From the NCBI RefSeq assembly GCF_037975245.1, contig NC_092576.1:21511611-21575610 (forward strand): 64,000 nucleotides of DNA, in the 5' to 3' direction. A model generated the notes under the pieces. That model did not search any database. It was not told where the DNA came from and saw nothing but the letters and a program-made list of their open reading frames with translations. Numbering within the stretch: position 1 is the first letter of the stretch; every line of letters starts with the position of its first letter. The stretch is from Apostichopus japonicus. Lineage: Eukaryota; Echinodermata; Holothuroidea; Aspidochirotida; Stichopodidae. Made by a program: the position numbers and the translations under genes. This document shows, piece after piece, positions 41,401 through 53,375 of the stretch.

Positions 41401-42730
41401 AGCTAGACTGTTTGTTACTCAAATAATATTTAACATAAACTCATTGGTTTTTAAGGGATCAATATATCTTTACTAACTTTGTAGCACCTAACTTTTATAC
41501 CTTTGTTTGATGTGATTCCAAGCAATCGTTCTCTGCCCCTGATCCGTTATTCAATGCAAGGTATGTTGTTTAACCTTGAACTTAATTAGTTTTTCTTTTA
41601 CACCACAATCATTAAATGTTTTGTCCATGGTACAGCTTAGAACCCTTTCAAGTATACTTAGTTTGGCTACAGCAAATCAGGAATAAACAACACTACACAA
41701 CACAACATGATCCTAAAAAGTGTCCATTTAATTAACTGTCCAATTGCTTAATTAAGGAAAAGTTGACTGTAATGCATTTGCTAGCCACCATTGTTCCTCA
41801 CAAGGTATCTTCATCCTCACTGTTACCCCTAAGGTATCCTCACGTTCACTGCTGTTCCTCACCAGGTGTTCCCCATAAGATATAAATTGTGAGTATGTGT
41901 GAGTGTTTGTATGTGAGCAAAAAGGTGTCATGAACTCCTCCTGAGTAGACTGCAAGTCTGATCAAGTTCAAACTATGTGACTGAATCAAGTAAATCGTTT
42001 TCTAATTTCTTACATGTCAGTATGCAGGAAAGAGTCATTCACCCGTGCTTGACCAAGTAAAATTGTTCTAGTAGGACTGATAATGTCAAAGATCAGGTTA
42101 CACAAAACTTCGCTATTGCAACAGTTTGCTTTTATTACTGATTAAATAGGAAAAGGGAGATGCGATTTGCAATGAAATGAATTGCCTTCTTGTTTAAAGA
42201 CATTGAAGACTCACCCAAACCGTGTGCCACGCTTTGAAAGATTTAACTTTCTGTTACTTGCAAGTGAAGTTTTCTGCTTGTCACTACGAAATGCAGACAG
42301 TAATCAAATGTGATACCTTGTTATCTTTAGCTGGACCTGCGATGTCCATCACTGAACCATTTGTACACTGTGCTGTGGGTATTGAACGCAGCTGTATGTA
42401 CTGACTATACACTAGTATCTAATTACCGAAGGTAGCAAACTGTGTGCATATTTTCTGGGATAGATGGTGGTGTAAACACTTCTGTTACACCTCATTCAAA
42501 ACTAGGTCAGATGACCGGCATTAAACGTTTCTTTTTGCGTGAGTCTTCACACACTTTAATATTGTACAGGCATAGCCTAGGCCTAGCTTTAAGTTAAATT
42601 GTAAACAAGGCTGTCATGGATTTATGTGTTGATAGAGGCTCAGCCTAGTCATATTGCATTCCTATAGTCAACGGTTATGAAGTGATGATATACAGTTGCA
42701 ATTCTGAGTTCTGTTTTGGTGAAGATTGTG
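41401..42730. other. Gene-free spacer
   Basis: Nothing coding was seen. CACAAGGTATCYTC words near 41798-41845 are a short local repetition. Confidence 0.5.
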
Positions 42731-43740
42731 CAGTGGCGTAGCCAAGGGGAGGCAAGCAGGGGGCAACAGCCCCCATGAAAGCTTTTCGAGCCCCCAGTCG
42801 CCCCCCACTGGGATTTTGGGTATCGATAAAAAATAAAATGTGCGAAAAATATATCATTGGTCTGAATGGTCTCGAATCTCCATGATGACCACTCATGAAC
42901 GACCCTACCACCGCGGACCGGCAGTAGGCTACAGTTGTTTGAAACCAGGCAGGGGACGGGACATGTCCCCCCCATTTTAATGGGTGGGCGACACACTATC
43001 AAATGTCCCCCCCCCCACACACATACACACATATTTTAGTGTTGTGGCTCTTTTTGGTTACGGCTTACACATCTCAGGATTCATATCATCGAATATTAGA
43101 AGTTCAGTTCTATGAAAAGTGACCGAGAGTTTTCACATCGGTATGACCTGCAACTAGAGCCTGAGCTTACAACATAGATCAAGAAGTCATGGCACTTTAT
43201 TGCTAGAGCCAAAGCCTTGAAAGCCTGTACATATTTGTTGTTTAGTTGTAGATGGTGTTTCAAAAACGGTGCCTGTTCCCTAATATTGGGGAAATAGGGA
43301 GCATATTACGTACAAATTAAGGCCGCATGAACTTTACTGCAGATTTCCTGAGTGAAGAATTTGTAATTTTCTACCGAAATCACGCAACTAGTTGGCTGCA
43401 ATCTAGCCCGGCAAGTGCCATCTCCAGCGATCTGGCAGATATTGAAATCTGAAATTTTCTTTTACTGCGCGCCAACTGATGGTGGCGCTCCGCTTAGACA
43501 GTACTCACGGTCGGAATACTCGAAGCGATTACATCCCCCCCCCCCCAAAGTTTCAAATTGGATTGTCACCTGCTTACAAGGCCTGGGAAGTGTCATTTCC
43601 GACGATCTAGGAAGCCCTATTAGCTAAAAAAAAATTGGCACGTTGCGCGCCAACTCATGGTGGCGCTCTGCTAAGATAGTAACAAGACGCCCTCCCAGGA
43701 AATGGTCAAGCCCCCCCACCAGCGTCCCCCCCACTGAAAA
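42731..43740. mobile_element. hAT-like element(s) with two hairpin motifs, ends uncertain
   Basis: It opens CAGTGGCGTAGCCAAGGGGA. Two reverse-oriented hairpin motifs follow: CGCCAACTGATGGTGGCGCT near 43470 and CGCCAACTCATGGTGGCGCT near 43648. Each is preceded by a variant of ATTTCCGACGATCTAGG. Long C-runs and a closing CACTG near 43735 suggest the right end. No matching target duplication was seen, so this may be two overlapping copies. Confidence 0.5.
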
Positions 43741-44589
43741 GTCCTGGGGATCTGAGAGCATCTAAATTCAATATCACTATTAAAAATTATGTTAGCCTAG
43801 CATAACTAATATAAGTACTACTCATACTAGTATGATAGCTTGGGACTAGGCCTACATACACTTACAGTAACAGCATACGATGACGGCTGCGATCAACAAC
43901 ACCACATCATCAAAGGCTGATCGGTCAATCGTCAATCATAGGTAAAATTCTGTTAATGCCCATTTAGGCTTACCTGTAATAGTGGAAATGCAGCTAGGCT
44001 TTCCTTGGTCTCCATCTCCGCCATCTAATGACTCAAATTTAAGTCTACACATGGCTTGCTACACTATATCGCTTTCCTAAGCTACGGTTTTGAGTAACAC
44101 AGGTGGCCAATGAATGTGGTGCATGTCTACCTTTAGGGAGAGTAGTGGAGAGAATTTGCGGTTTTCTTTCTTATGTTTTCAAATCCATGTTTCTGTACAT
44201 GCGATGATTTACTTTGAAGGCCTCCACCATGAAAGATCTGCCCTGAATAGGCATCTTTCTTCTTGATAATGCAGTTGGCTGCACACCAATGGTTTTCAAG
44301 CTGACTAGATTGCTTTTCTTGCATTTTGATTTTGATTTTAGGCCTGAAAACTTCCCAAAGCAATTCAATGCAGATTTAATGAATGATTCAATAACAGGAC
44401 CTTAGCATTCTGGGTTGTCATTTAACTTCTCCAATAACAAGTCAAAGACTTAGTCCCTTAAGTTATTTTTAACTCTGGTTTGTAGGGGTGGTTCTTGGGA
44501 GTCAGCAGTATAATGTGTAGTCCTTGCAAGATATGCATTTTGAAATACTTTTTGCTGGTCCAAGCTGCCTTAAACAGCAGTAGTGCTTC

Positions 44590-45503
44590 CATGTTCACCT
44601 GACGACATAGCTGAATACTTACCAGTACATTCCATCATATCAGATGCACTGCTGTTAGTAGTTGTAGTAGTATCATACAATGCTATCTTCACTTGAACTG
44701 GGTACACTGTACTGTGTTTCAGATATGGAAACAATCTGCTCTTGGTCGGTGGAACTTGCAGGTGGCAAGAATTTACTCTCCTTGCTATGATACATGCGAT
44801 TTTTGGCAATGTCCAACAAGCGTAGCTCATAGAAGTCCATCATTCTCGTTGACACAAATCAAGAAGCTGGACGACATGAAATGCTTCGCTGCATTGCAGG
44901 ATACGATCCTTCAGAACACACATTGTGGCTTCACAAATAATTGTTTGTGCTATTCCTCTCACCGGAATGTCTTTTCTATAGCAAAGGGCTCATTGTTCTT
45001 TGTGGGCTATACAGTTGCTTAACATAGTCTAAGAAGCTTGTATACTTAATTACTGTGTTATTTGTTAGCATGAACATGTACACATCATCAAGGTTGTTCA
45101 GCATTATTAGCATATAGCAGATCTTTAACACAGGTAAATAGGACAGGCCTGTCTTCCTAACTAATACCATGTTTTCCATCCCATAGCCACCTCCAGGAGC
45201 CTGCAAAACATGGAGGGTGCATGGAAGGAACGTCGAACTTGGGAACAGTGCATGAAGCGCTGTGCGTTCAGCAACACTATCATCAGTCATTAAAAGCTTG
45301 GGTCCAGTACTTCCTCGCCCATAAAAACCGTCGTCTGGAATCAATTGAAGGTATAAGGACAGAGGGGTCTTAATTGTGTTACTGCTTTCAGTGGTGACAA
45401 TAAGACTTCCCACAGGAAGGCCTCCACTGCATGAATGAGTCATCAGGAGATATATAAGACAATTCTGTTGATCCATATTACCTGTAGAATCCACAAACAT
45501 CAA
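44590..45503 (-). pseudogene. Mutator-like (MULE) transposase fragment with frameshifts
   Basis: The first frame (45503 to 44976) starts MMFVDSTGNMDQQNCLIYLL and contains LLMTDDSVAERTALHALFPS followed by CTLHVLQ. This gives an Asp, then a second Asp, then C-x2-H, the MULE 'D...C2H' signature around the second catalytic Asp. Just after LHVLQ the homology jumps frame to RWLWDGKHGI. Further on, other frames give ALCYRKDIPVRG and EATMCVLKDRILQ, and then YELRLLDIAKNRM. At least three frameshifts and several stops rule out function. No zinc-finger or SWIM module was found. Terminal repeats could not be assigned. Whether this family mobilised the 9-bp-TSD element at 31.3-39.0 kb is open. Confidence 0.75.
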
Positions 45504-46079
45504 TTCGCCAGACTATAGCTGTGCTGAGAACATGTTTCATCAACGGTGTGCAAATACCTACTATTAGCTGGTTATCTGAAGTGCAGTCCATTTTGAAAGA
45601 GTCACCATCTGTTGAGTTAAAGAATCAGATTTTTTAGGTGTTGGAGGACACCAGCCTGCTGAGGCTTTCTTGAAGCATTTATAGTAGAGTCTATAAAATA
45701 TAGAAATAAAATTAAGTTTGATAGGTAAAATCTCAATCAGTAACATCAACAACAATCTGACAGACAGACAGACACAATTGTCATTGCAATTGTCATTACA
45801 TCTGCTCCACAAGTGATCCAAGGGGGTCTCCTCTGATGACACTTATAAATCAGTAAAATCAATTATTCCAATTGGCAGTGATTTTTTGTTGGTACAAGAT
45901 TGCAATATGATGTAGTTGTTAATATAATACCAACTTGTTCTGAAATTATATACACTGGAGAGTAGGTACCACAAGATTGAGGACATGCATCCATTCAATA
46001 TAATCAAAAGCAATAGTTATCAAAATTCTGCATATTAAAAAGCCCAATCAAAGTTTGCCTCTATATTCAAGTTATGCTG
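45504..46079. other. Flank of transposase remnant, nothing firm
   Basis: An open frame at 45564-45842 (minus) contains CFKKASAGWCPPTPKKSDS and could be an upstream part of the transposase gene, but no motif supports it. Confidence 0.3.
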
Positions 46080-46290
46080 AATGCAAGGTTTTTAAAAGTT
46101 TTACCTCAGATGACCTTTGACCTCCACTTAAACCAATAGTGCTCATGAACTTACTATGAAGGTCATACATACCAAGTTGATACTTCATCAGTTTTGCCTC
46201 ACCAATTATAATGTTTAGTTTTCTGAATTTGACCTCAGATGACCTTTGACCTCCACAAAAACAACATGGATAATCTACTTCCCATGATAC
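46080..46290 (+). repeat. Dispersed DR1-type repeat (copy 6)
   Basis: Two units, each with an exact TGACCTTTGACCT (46111-46123 and 46240-46252) preceded by CCTCAGA and followed by CCAC(T/A)(T/A)AAA. Confidence 0.78.
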
Positions 46291-47750
46291 AGTAAGAAAT
46301 CAGACTGCGATTTTTGACCGTTATTTCGCAATCATTTAACACTTGGCAAAGAGGTGAAATGGATTGTGGGAGCTTAGCCCATCACTATATTTCAGTACAC
46401 TGCAGCTTGGTTATTGTCTGAAAATCCGTTTAAATATTCATAAAGCAGCAATCGAATTTCTTGAAGCAAAACTTTGAAGAAAAGAAGGTGAATATTCATT
46501 AAATATCTGTTTGCGATGATGTCGGAGTAACGATTTGGATGAAATTTAAATATTTCTTTGCCTTGGCTTGAAAAATAAAAACGGAACGTGAGTAAAAACC
46601 TTTCATCTTTCGAATTGCACATTTTCCGTTTTCAAGAAGGTACTACCTTCATCGTCCTGTCGGTGGTATAAAACAAGTTAAACAATGATTTTGACTAAAT
46701 TCGGAGTTGTTCCAGCATTCTTGGTTGAATTAAAGTGACATTTTTAAGGTTGCTCTTGATCACTGGCATCAACATATCCTATCGTGGTTAATTGCATATG
46801 TACATGTGTATGCACATTACAACAGTGTGTAGCCTAGGGTTATAATTTGAAGTATTCTACAGTGCAGCTAGTGTATTAATATTACGTGACCGTGTGTTTA
46901 TGATATATGATGTTAGCTTTCAAGACATTGTTTATGAATACAATGTCGTTTCCTTGAATTTTGGAGGACTTAAGCAGTTCAAAGTAGGTAGTGCTAGTAC
47001 AACTACACAATACTTAGGCCTATGCTGGTTTTATTAGTTTACTACTGACTCTGCTAATGTTGGTTGTCAGCACTGGCAATACTTTCATGCCCAGTGCATA
47101 TAATAGTATTTGAAAATTAAATAAGCTTATATTAAAAAAGGTACTGCCTTGGTCGGCTCTGGTTAGTACTAAGTAGTTTTACCCTCGTGTGATTTTATCC
47201 GGTGTACATACAGTAGATACATATAGGCCCACCAGCTTATTCTGGATCAAGTCACTCTAGGCTACATTACAGGTTGGTTTAGTCACTGACAAGTGAACAT
47301 TGGTTCTCTACTTTGTCCAAAGGATAAGGAAAAGATAAGACTGCACTGAATTTTCGTACAGTGTTCGCAACGCATTTTGGTAGTATTCTTTTGTGTGTGA
47401 ATTTATATTGCAGTTAGGGTTAGGGGTTAATATTTTTTGGTTGTGCATGTGCCCATTTCACTTTTTTTCGAAGTTCTTAACCCTGTACTGCTGTATGTTT
47501 CTGTCATTTTCAGAGAGAAAATGCATTCACAAGTTCCACTACCATGTGTTTTGTAATATGCATGATTGTTGCAAGTAATCGCTGCCTGTTGCATTTAAAA
47601 GCAATGTGAAGTCATTCGTAATGTGACTTTATATATTATCACCTATTATCCAACGTTCTGTTAACATTTATTCTTCTTGTTTTCTTTCATTTTTAGGATT
47701 CTTTCTGCATCTGCGGGTTAGATTCTCCTATATGGGCACTTGGGATATAG
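46291..47750. other. Gene-free spacer
   Basis: AT-rich sequence. No coding frame, repeat or RNA gene was recognised. Confidence 0.5.
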
Positions 47751-47756
47751 TACCCA

Positions 47757-49511
47757 GGGTTCTGCCGCTGCCGGTCGGCGCCGGTCGGGCCCGACCAGCA
47801 CGCTGAATTACCGACCGCCACAATCTGCCTGAGTGACTTTTCCGACCGGCACTTATTTTCGATAGGAACTCCATAAAACAGCTCCATAGCCGGAGGGTCG
47901 AACGTACAGAAACAATCTGTTAGGGGAAATCCAGTTCATAACTGTTCAAAATATCCAACACATCACAGTGTCATACTTAGTAAAAAATACCAGAGTTCCG
48001 CATTCCAGACCAATGACTGTTTTCCGTTTCCAACTCCCGATCGTACTTTTGATAGTTTCATTTATATCTATTTTTATCGCGCGAGACACAGGCACTATCC
48101 AGCTAGCTAGTACACATACGGCCGTTAACCTTCGTAGCGGGTGAATTTACATCATATTGCATTAGGCACGAGTGACAAGGGCTGGAAAACCTTGCGAACA
48201 GTCCGAACCAGGTTCGCGGGAAATCCGCGATGTTCGCGGGAAATCCAGCCCGGCTGGCGATAAAAAAATCGGACAAAAAAAAAAAAAAATAGAAAAAAAA
48301 ACGGGACGAAAAACTAAAAAAAAAAGGACATATAAGTACATCTATCAAAAAAAAAGAGTAAAATTTCACAAGAAAAGTTTCAGAAACAAAAGGAAAATGT
48401 TCAGAGAGCGTGCTCGCAATTTTAGTCACAATACCAACGAGTAATGATGTGTCCCCAACCCACTTCGCAAGCTTCAGGGTATACGTGTCACACGGACACC
48501 CACGGCCCAGCGCGGGAAGGTTGCTGTAATAAATCAGCCTCGCGGGAAATGTTTTGAACAATATTGCCATTCCACGTTCTTTTATATTTGTAATGTATGT
48601 TGGTTAGTAAACGTTTTCTTTCGTATGAATTTGACTTCAGTTCAGTGTTCCCACTAAGGTGCGGGATTCCCTTCAACTGACTCAGTAATCCCGCAAAGAA
48701 AACATTTGTCTGCTGGAAATCCCCGCATCGTTTTTTGCATTCGCGATGAGTGTATATTCAATGTACAACTTATTCTCTTGACCGTATAGAGAAAAAAAAC
48801 TGAAAATCAATTGTGTACCAATTGTGTACGGAAAGGTGGTAGGCTACACCTTTCAAATTTTACGAAAGATCGAGCAAAGCACTTTCGAAAAATTCACGCC
48901 AAACTTGCATATCGTACTAAATGCAACTAATGTCATGTAAACAAGGCTCTAGTGCATCCATTTATGAATATACCGTAAGACCACATCTGGTGTTAAGCGG
49001 GGGAAAAAGAAAGTATTTTCTAGCATTTCCAAAAATACCGAAAAAATAATATCCTACCTTAGTTAAGTGTATAGCAAATAGCCTAACCACCTCGGCGGTT
49101 ATAACGGATCTCACGTAACTACAAAATCACAGCTAATTGTATTTTGCGGAGTTTACGTTTTCTACAAGAACATGGAAACAATATTTATTTGGGAGTGGAC
49201 TCTCACTCACTGTCCATCTAAAATTATCATCTCAGCCTGAATGATTTATTTAATAGGCACCACTGGCTGGTCTGTACTCTGGTGCTCCAGATATTTGTCC
49301 TAACTTTTTTCATTAATTATGAAAAATTCCAGACATGAGATCTCATTTCAAAGCTGTCTACATGTGGCTCAGAATTCTCGGGATGGGCCGTTTCCGGCCA
49401 TCTGGGGGGTTCCCAAAACCCAAAAATTTCCTGTACGCTCCATGCCAACCGATGGTGGCGCTCCGCTTAGATAGTCCTGCCGGCACTCAATCCACCCTGG
49501 GCAGAACCCTG
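47757..49511. mobile_element. DNA transposon-like element with CAGGGTTCTGCC ends, 1,755 bp
   Basis: CAGGGTTCTGCC at 47757 and GGCAGAACCCTG ending at 49511 are perfect inverted repeats. AGTACC flanks both (47751-47756 and 49512-49517); only six bases match, where hAT elements would give eight. Inside are a palindrome GGTCGGGCCCGACC near 47784, an A-rich tract (48264-48360) and a hairpin-motif block near 49380-49476. No transposase frame was seen, and the lysine-rich ORF over the A tract is not a gene. Confidence 0.7.
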
Positions 49512-49627
49512 AGTACCGTACATGCATCAATATTTGAGAAAATTGTAGCCTGCCATTACTTCAAGTTGCTTCCTTAATGTGTTTGTTTTTACAATATTCA
49601 TAGTTTCAACAAATATGGAAAGTGTAA

Positions 49628-51480
49628 AATAACAAGAGCCCAAGGGCACTGTGGTTCCTTGCTTAGGGGTATATGACAATACACACATAAATATTATCAA
49701 GCAAGATTGGGCTGAAAGAGTCCAAGTAATTGTGGTCCTACATGTACCCATAAAGTAACCAACACTTTTGTGATCACAAATTGTGATCGGATTTTGATCA
49801 AAAGGCACTTTTGAGATCTAAATATGGCGTCGAAAATGTAAGAAATATAAGGTCACCTACAAGCGGGTCAACAGATATGATAACATTAGTGACATCAAAT
49901 CACATGACCGTTAAGTTTGAAAATGTTCCACCACCCCATTCACAACTTGTCCCAAAATATCAACTGTGTAACACCTTTGCATGGGGATTTAATTGGATTA
50001 AATGTCCAAAAATTATCTTTGAACTTGCATACATAACTTCACACACAAAGGTCACCCGGAGGTCAACCAATTGACATTTTTGATCAGTGAAACCTAAATA
50101 GAACATCAAAACTGTAAAAATTCAAACAGTTCTTCTTTGCCCATATTCTCCCCCCCCCCCCCCTCCCCAAAAAATACATTATTGACCTTTGGTGACCTCG
50201 GATCACATGACCGTTAAGTTTGAAAATATTCCCCCTATACCATTTGCAACTTATCCTAAAATATAAACCTTGTCACAACTTGGCACTGGGAGTTATTGCA
50301 ATAAATGTCTGAAGATTAACTTCGACCTCATATAACTTAACACACAAAGGTCACCTTGGGTCAACTTATTGACATTTTTTATCAGTGAAACCTAAATAGA
50401 GCATCAAAACTGTAAAAATGCAAACATTTTTTCTTTGCCCATTTTCTCCCCCCAAAATACTATTTTTTAACATTAACTGACCTTTGGTGACCTTGGATCA
50501 CATGACCGTTAAGTTTGAAAATATTCCCCTATACCATTTGCAACTTGTCCAAAAATATCAACTGTGTCACACCTTGGCAATGAGAGTTATTGCATTAAAT
50601 GTCTGAAAATTAACTTTGATCTTGTATACTGTAACTTAACACACAAAGGTCACATGGGTGTCAACCCATTGACATTTTTGATTGGAAGGTACTGTACCTT
50701 TGATATCCAAATCTAGCATCAAACCAAACATTTTCTTTTTTGCTTGTTTCCTCCCTAAATAAGCACATTTTTTCTAATGCGACCTTTGACCTTTTGACCT
50801 TGGTTTCAAAATGTAGTTTGATCTCCTGATTACAAAAAACAAAACGACAAGTCTGTGCAGCCATCCTAACTCCGGCCGAAAAACTTTGACCCATACAACT
50901 TCGCACGAAAAGGTCACACAGGGTTAACCTATTGACATTTATGATCAGAAGGTACCTTTGACATCTGAAAATAGCATCGAAACTGTAAAAGTCCCCAAAA
51001 CATGTAAAGGTCACCAGAGGTCAAATTGAGGTCAAGGGTCACACAGATGCGGGTCGACAATTGGATTACATTGAGGCAACTCCCAAACCTAACGGACAAT
51101 TCGTTCTCAAGTTATGGCAAAAATACTAGTTTTTTATCATTAATTGACCTTTGGTGACCTCGGATCACATGACCGTTAGTTTGAAAATGTTCCCCTAACC
51201 AGTTCACAACTTGTCCTAAAATATCAACCTTGTCACACATTGGCACTGGGAGTTATTGCAGTTTTAATTCTTTTGGTTTTTGGACCATAACTGACCTTTG
51301 GTGACCTTTGTGGGCACCAAAAACAATAGGGCACACCTTCTCCATATGGTGGTTCTATAGTCCAAGTTTGGCCTCATTTCAACATTCCCTTATTGAGATA
51401 GAGCATACCCAAGCAAGTGTCACAGACGCACACACGCACACACGCCAACCTGACTACAGGTTCCTTTTGCTAAAGCAAGG
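49628..51480. repeat. DR1-type repeat array with inverted GGTTCCTTGCTT ends
   Basis: Near the left, GTGGTTCCTTGCTTAGGGG (about 49650) and, near the right, CTAAAGCAAGGAACC (51471-51485) are inverted. Between them a unit of about 310 bases repeats roughly four times, with GATCACATGACCGTTAAGTT, TGTCACACCTTGGCACTGG, AACACACAAAGGTCAC and TTGACATTTTTGATCAGTGA. Words of the form TGACCTTTGGTGACCT and CGACCTTTGACCTTTTGACC are frequent. The terminal part (CCAAAAACAATAGGGCA) links it to the shorter DR1-type copies elsewhere, so those may be fragments of this kind of element. Confidence 0.7.
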
Positions 51481-51485
51481 AACCA

Positions 51486-53063
51486 AAAACCCAACTATAT
51501 TACCTTCATTATCATACATCATGTGGCAAAAATTGATTCAATTGCATGTGGTTGTTTTTGTAGGTCCAGGTTGAAATAATGTTGCGTTGGACTGGAAAGT
51601 CAATTGAACATCTTTTGTTCCTTGCAGAAAGTACAGGAACCTAAGCATTCAATAAGGCAAAGTTGATGTTTGTGTTTATGCAAAGGGGACACCTACCTTT
51701 GATAATTCACTATGTAGACACAATCTAATGGGTATTATAAGTGACCTGTTGTTCTTGTTGCTTGGTCACAGGGTCAAACATGACAAATTTCAAATAATGA
51801 CAAGTCCCATTGTAATGGAACTCGGTGTGATGTTGTTTGGTGATAATACTGTATATATGTACATATTATAGGGAGTAAATAACCCTATTGTGTTTGGTAC
51901 TCATCATGAATACTAATAAGGTCACAATTTCAAAGTTAATGCTTCAAAAATATTTTAAGTCCCAGCAATTGGTCTAACTGCATTGAGACATTGCAGTTAT
52001 TGGCTGATGACAGGTAAATGATAAAGTTTGGTATATTGATTATGCATATTAATGAGGGGATGTGGCTTAATACTAATTTGCAAAACTAAGATTGGGTGGC
52101 TCATTAACCACATATGGTAATATGGCATATTTTCACCAAGGTACAATATAATAGATATTTTAATTAAAGCTTGTTTTAACAGATTACTAATCAAGTCATT
52201 TCCAGTCAAGAGTGTAAAGTAATGTGTTAGTTCACATACAATTTTTTTCCCAAATCAGATCAATTTGCTGGTCCTTGCAAAAACGCAAATCAAGAAATTG
52301 TGAAAGTTTTGCTATCGCACAGGTTGTTACACTGTTACTTCACCCTGAATTTTCTCATTACATATTTGCTGACACCTCATAAACATCTTAATGTGCCTGC
52401 TAAGAGCAGAAGTACAATGCTAAAATCAGTTTTGTCAATCTCACTCACATTAACTTACCAAACAGTTATTTTTTCATGAGTGTTTGTTCATTGAGCATGA
52501 AACATTGCCTTTTCGGCCATACTAAAGCAGTTCATTGAGGACTTTCAATTAATATTTCATTTCACCTTTAAACTTACATTTATGGGAAAGCATCTTTATA
52601 CTGAATCGTGCTGCTTTAAAGTGTTTCAAATTATTTTTAAAGGTAGTCAGTGAAGGCCTCAAATTATAGCACGCTATAATTGCTACAAGTTTTCAAAAAG
52701 TATTTCACTTGAGGTCTTTACTCTCCAAATTGTTCTCAGACATTTTGAGGAACACACAAGATGACTGACTGTCCCAGTGAGGAAAATTTCATGGAAGGTT
52801 GTAATACAAACAGTTAAAGAATTCTGACCAAAGGTGACCATCAGTGTTTCTGCTAAGCTGCTAAGCCGCTTTGTCGCAATTGCTTGCCGATTTGACGCAA
52901 TGGCGTTCAGAGAGAGAGAAAAAAAGAGGGTTTCATTTTCTCCTGAATTTTATACAGTGTGAATAGAAAAATAAGTTTCAAAAGGCATGGTGTTCAGAAC
53001 TTCAATTTGAAGTGAAGAAATTATTACTGTATATTGTTTCCAATTTATCGTCAGAAATGTTAA
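51486..53063. other. Gene-free spacer with one dispersed repeat
   Basis: Bases 52690-52850 repeat the sequence at 25950-26105. From 52842 the sequence starts CAGTGTTTCTGCTAAGC, which looks like a hAT-type end, but no partner end was found. Confidence 0.5.
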
Positions 53064-53375
53064 CCCAGCCAGCAGGCCCAATTGGGGCCCAATTGGGTTT
53101 CACTCAGTTGAATTGGGCCTGGTTGGGCCAGGGCCAGCCCACTCAGTGCCCATTCGGGCACAATACAGTTTGGCCCTTCTGGTTAACATACTTCAAAACA
53201 TTATTGAGATGTTCAACACATACTTGTTTTTTGCTTTGGAAGGGTTAGGTTCGTCATTACGCCACGAATCCTTGACAACAGTTAATTCATTAACGTAGTG
53301 GCCCAATTGGGACAGACTTTGATCAGGTTAGCCCTGATGTATGGCCCGCTTCGGGCCTATTCGGGAGCAAGACGG
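53064..53375. repeat. GGGCCCAATTGGG-type repeat (copy 1)
   Basis: It starts CCCAGCCAGCAGGCCCAATT and is full of the near-palindromic word GGGCCCAATTGGG and its variants. Related to 57410-57840. A 140-base unrelated stretch (about 53165-53300) interrupts it. Confidence 0.7.

Noticed and set aside
42731-43740. Single complete hAT element with both ends
   Set aside because: No direct repeat flanks the CAGTGGCG start and the CACTG end; two hairpin blocks suggest a composite.
48172-48444. Lysine-rich ORF of 90 codons
   Set aside because: It is driven by an A-rich tract inside a transposon; there is no fold or motif.
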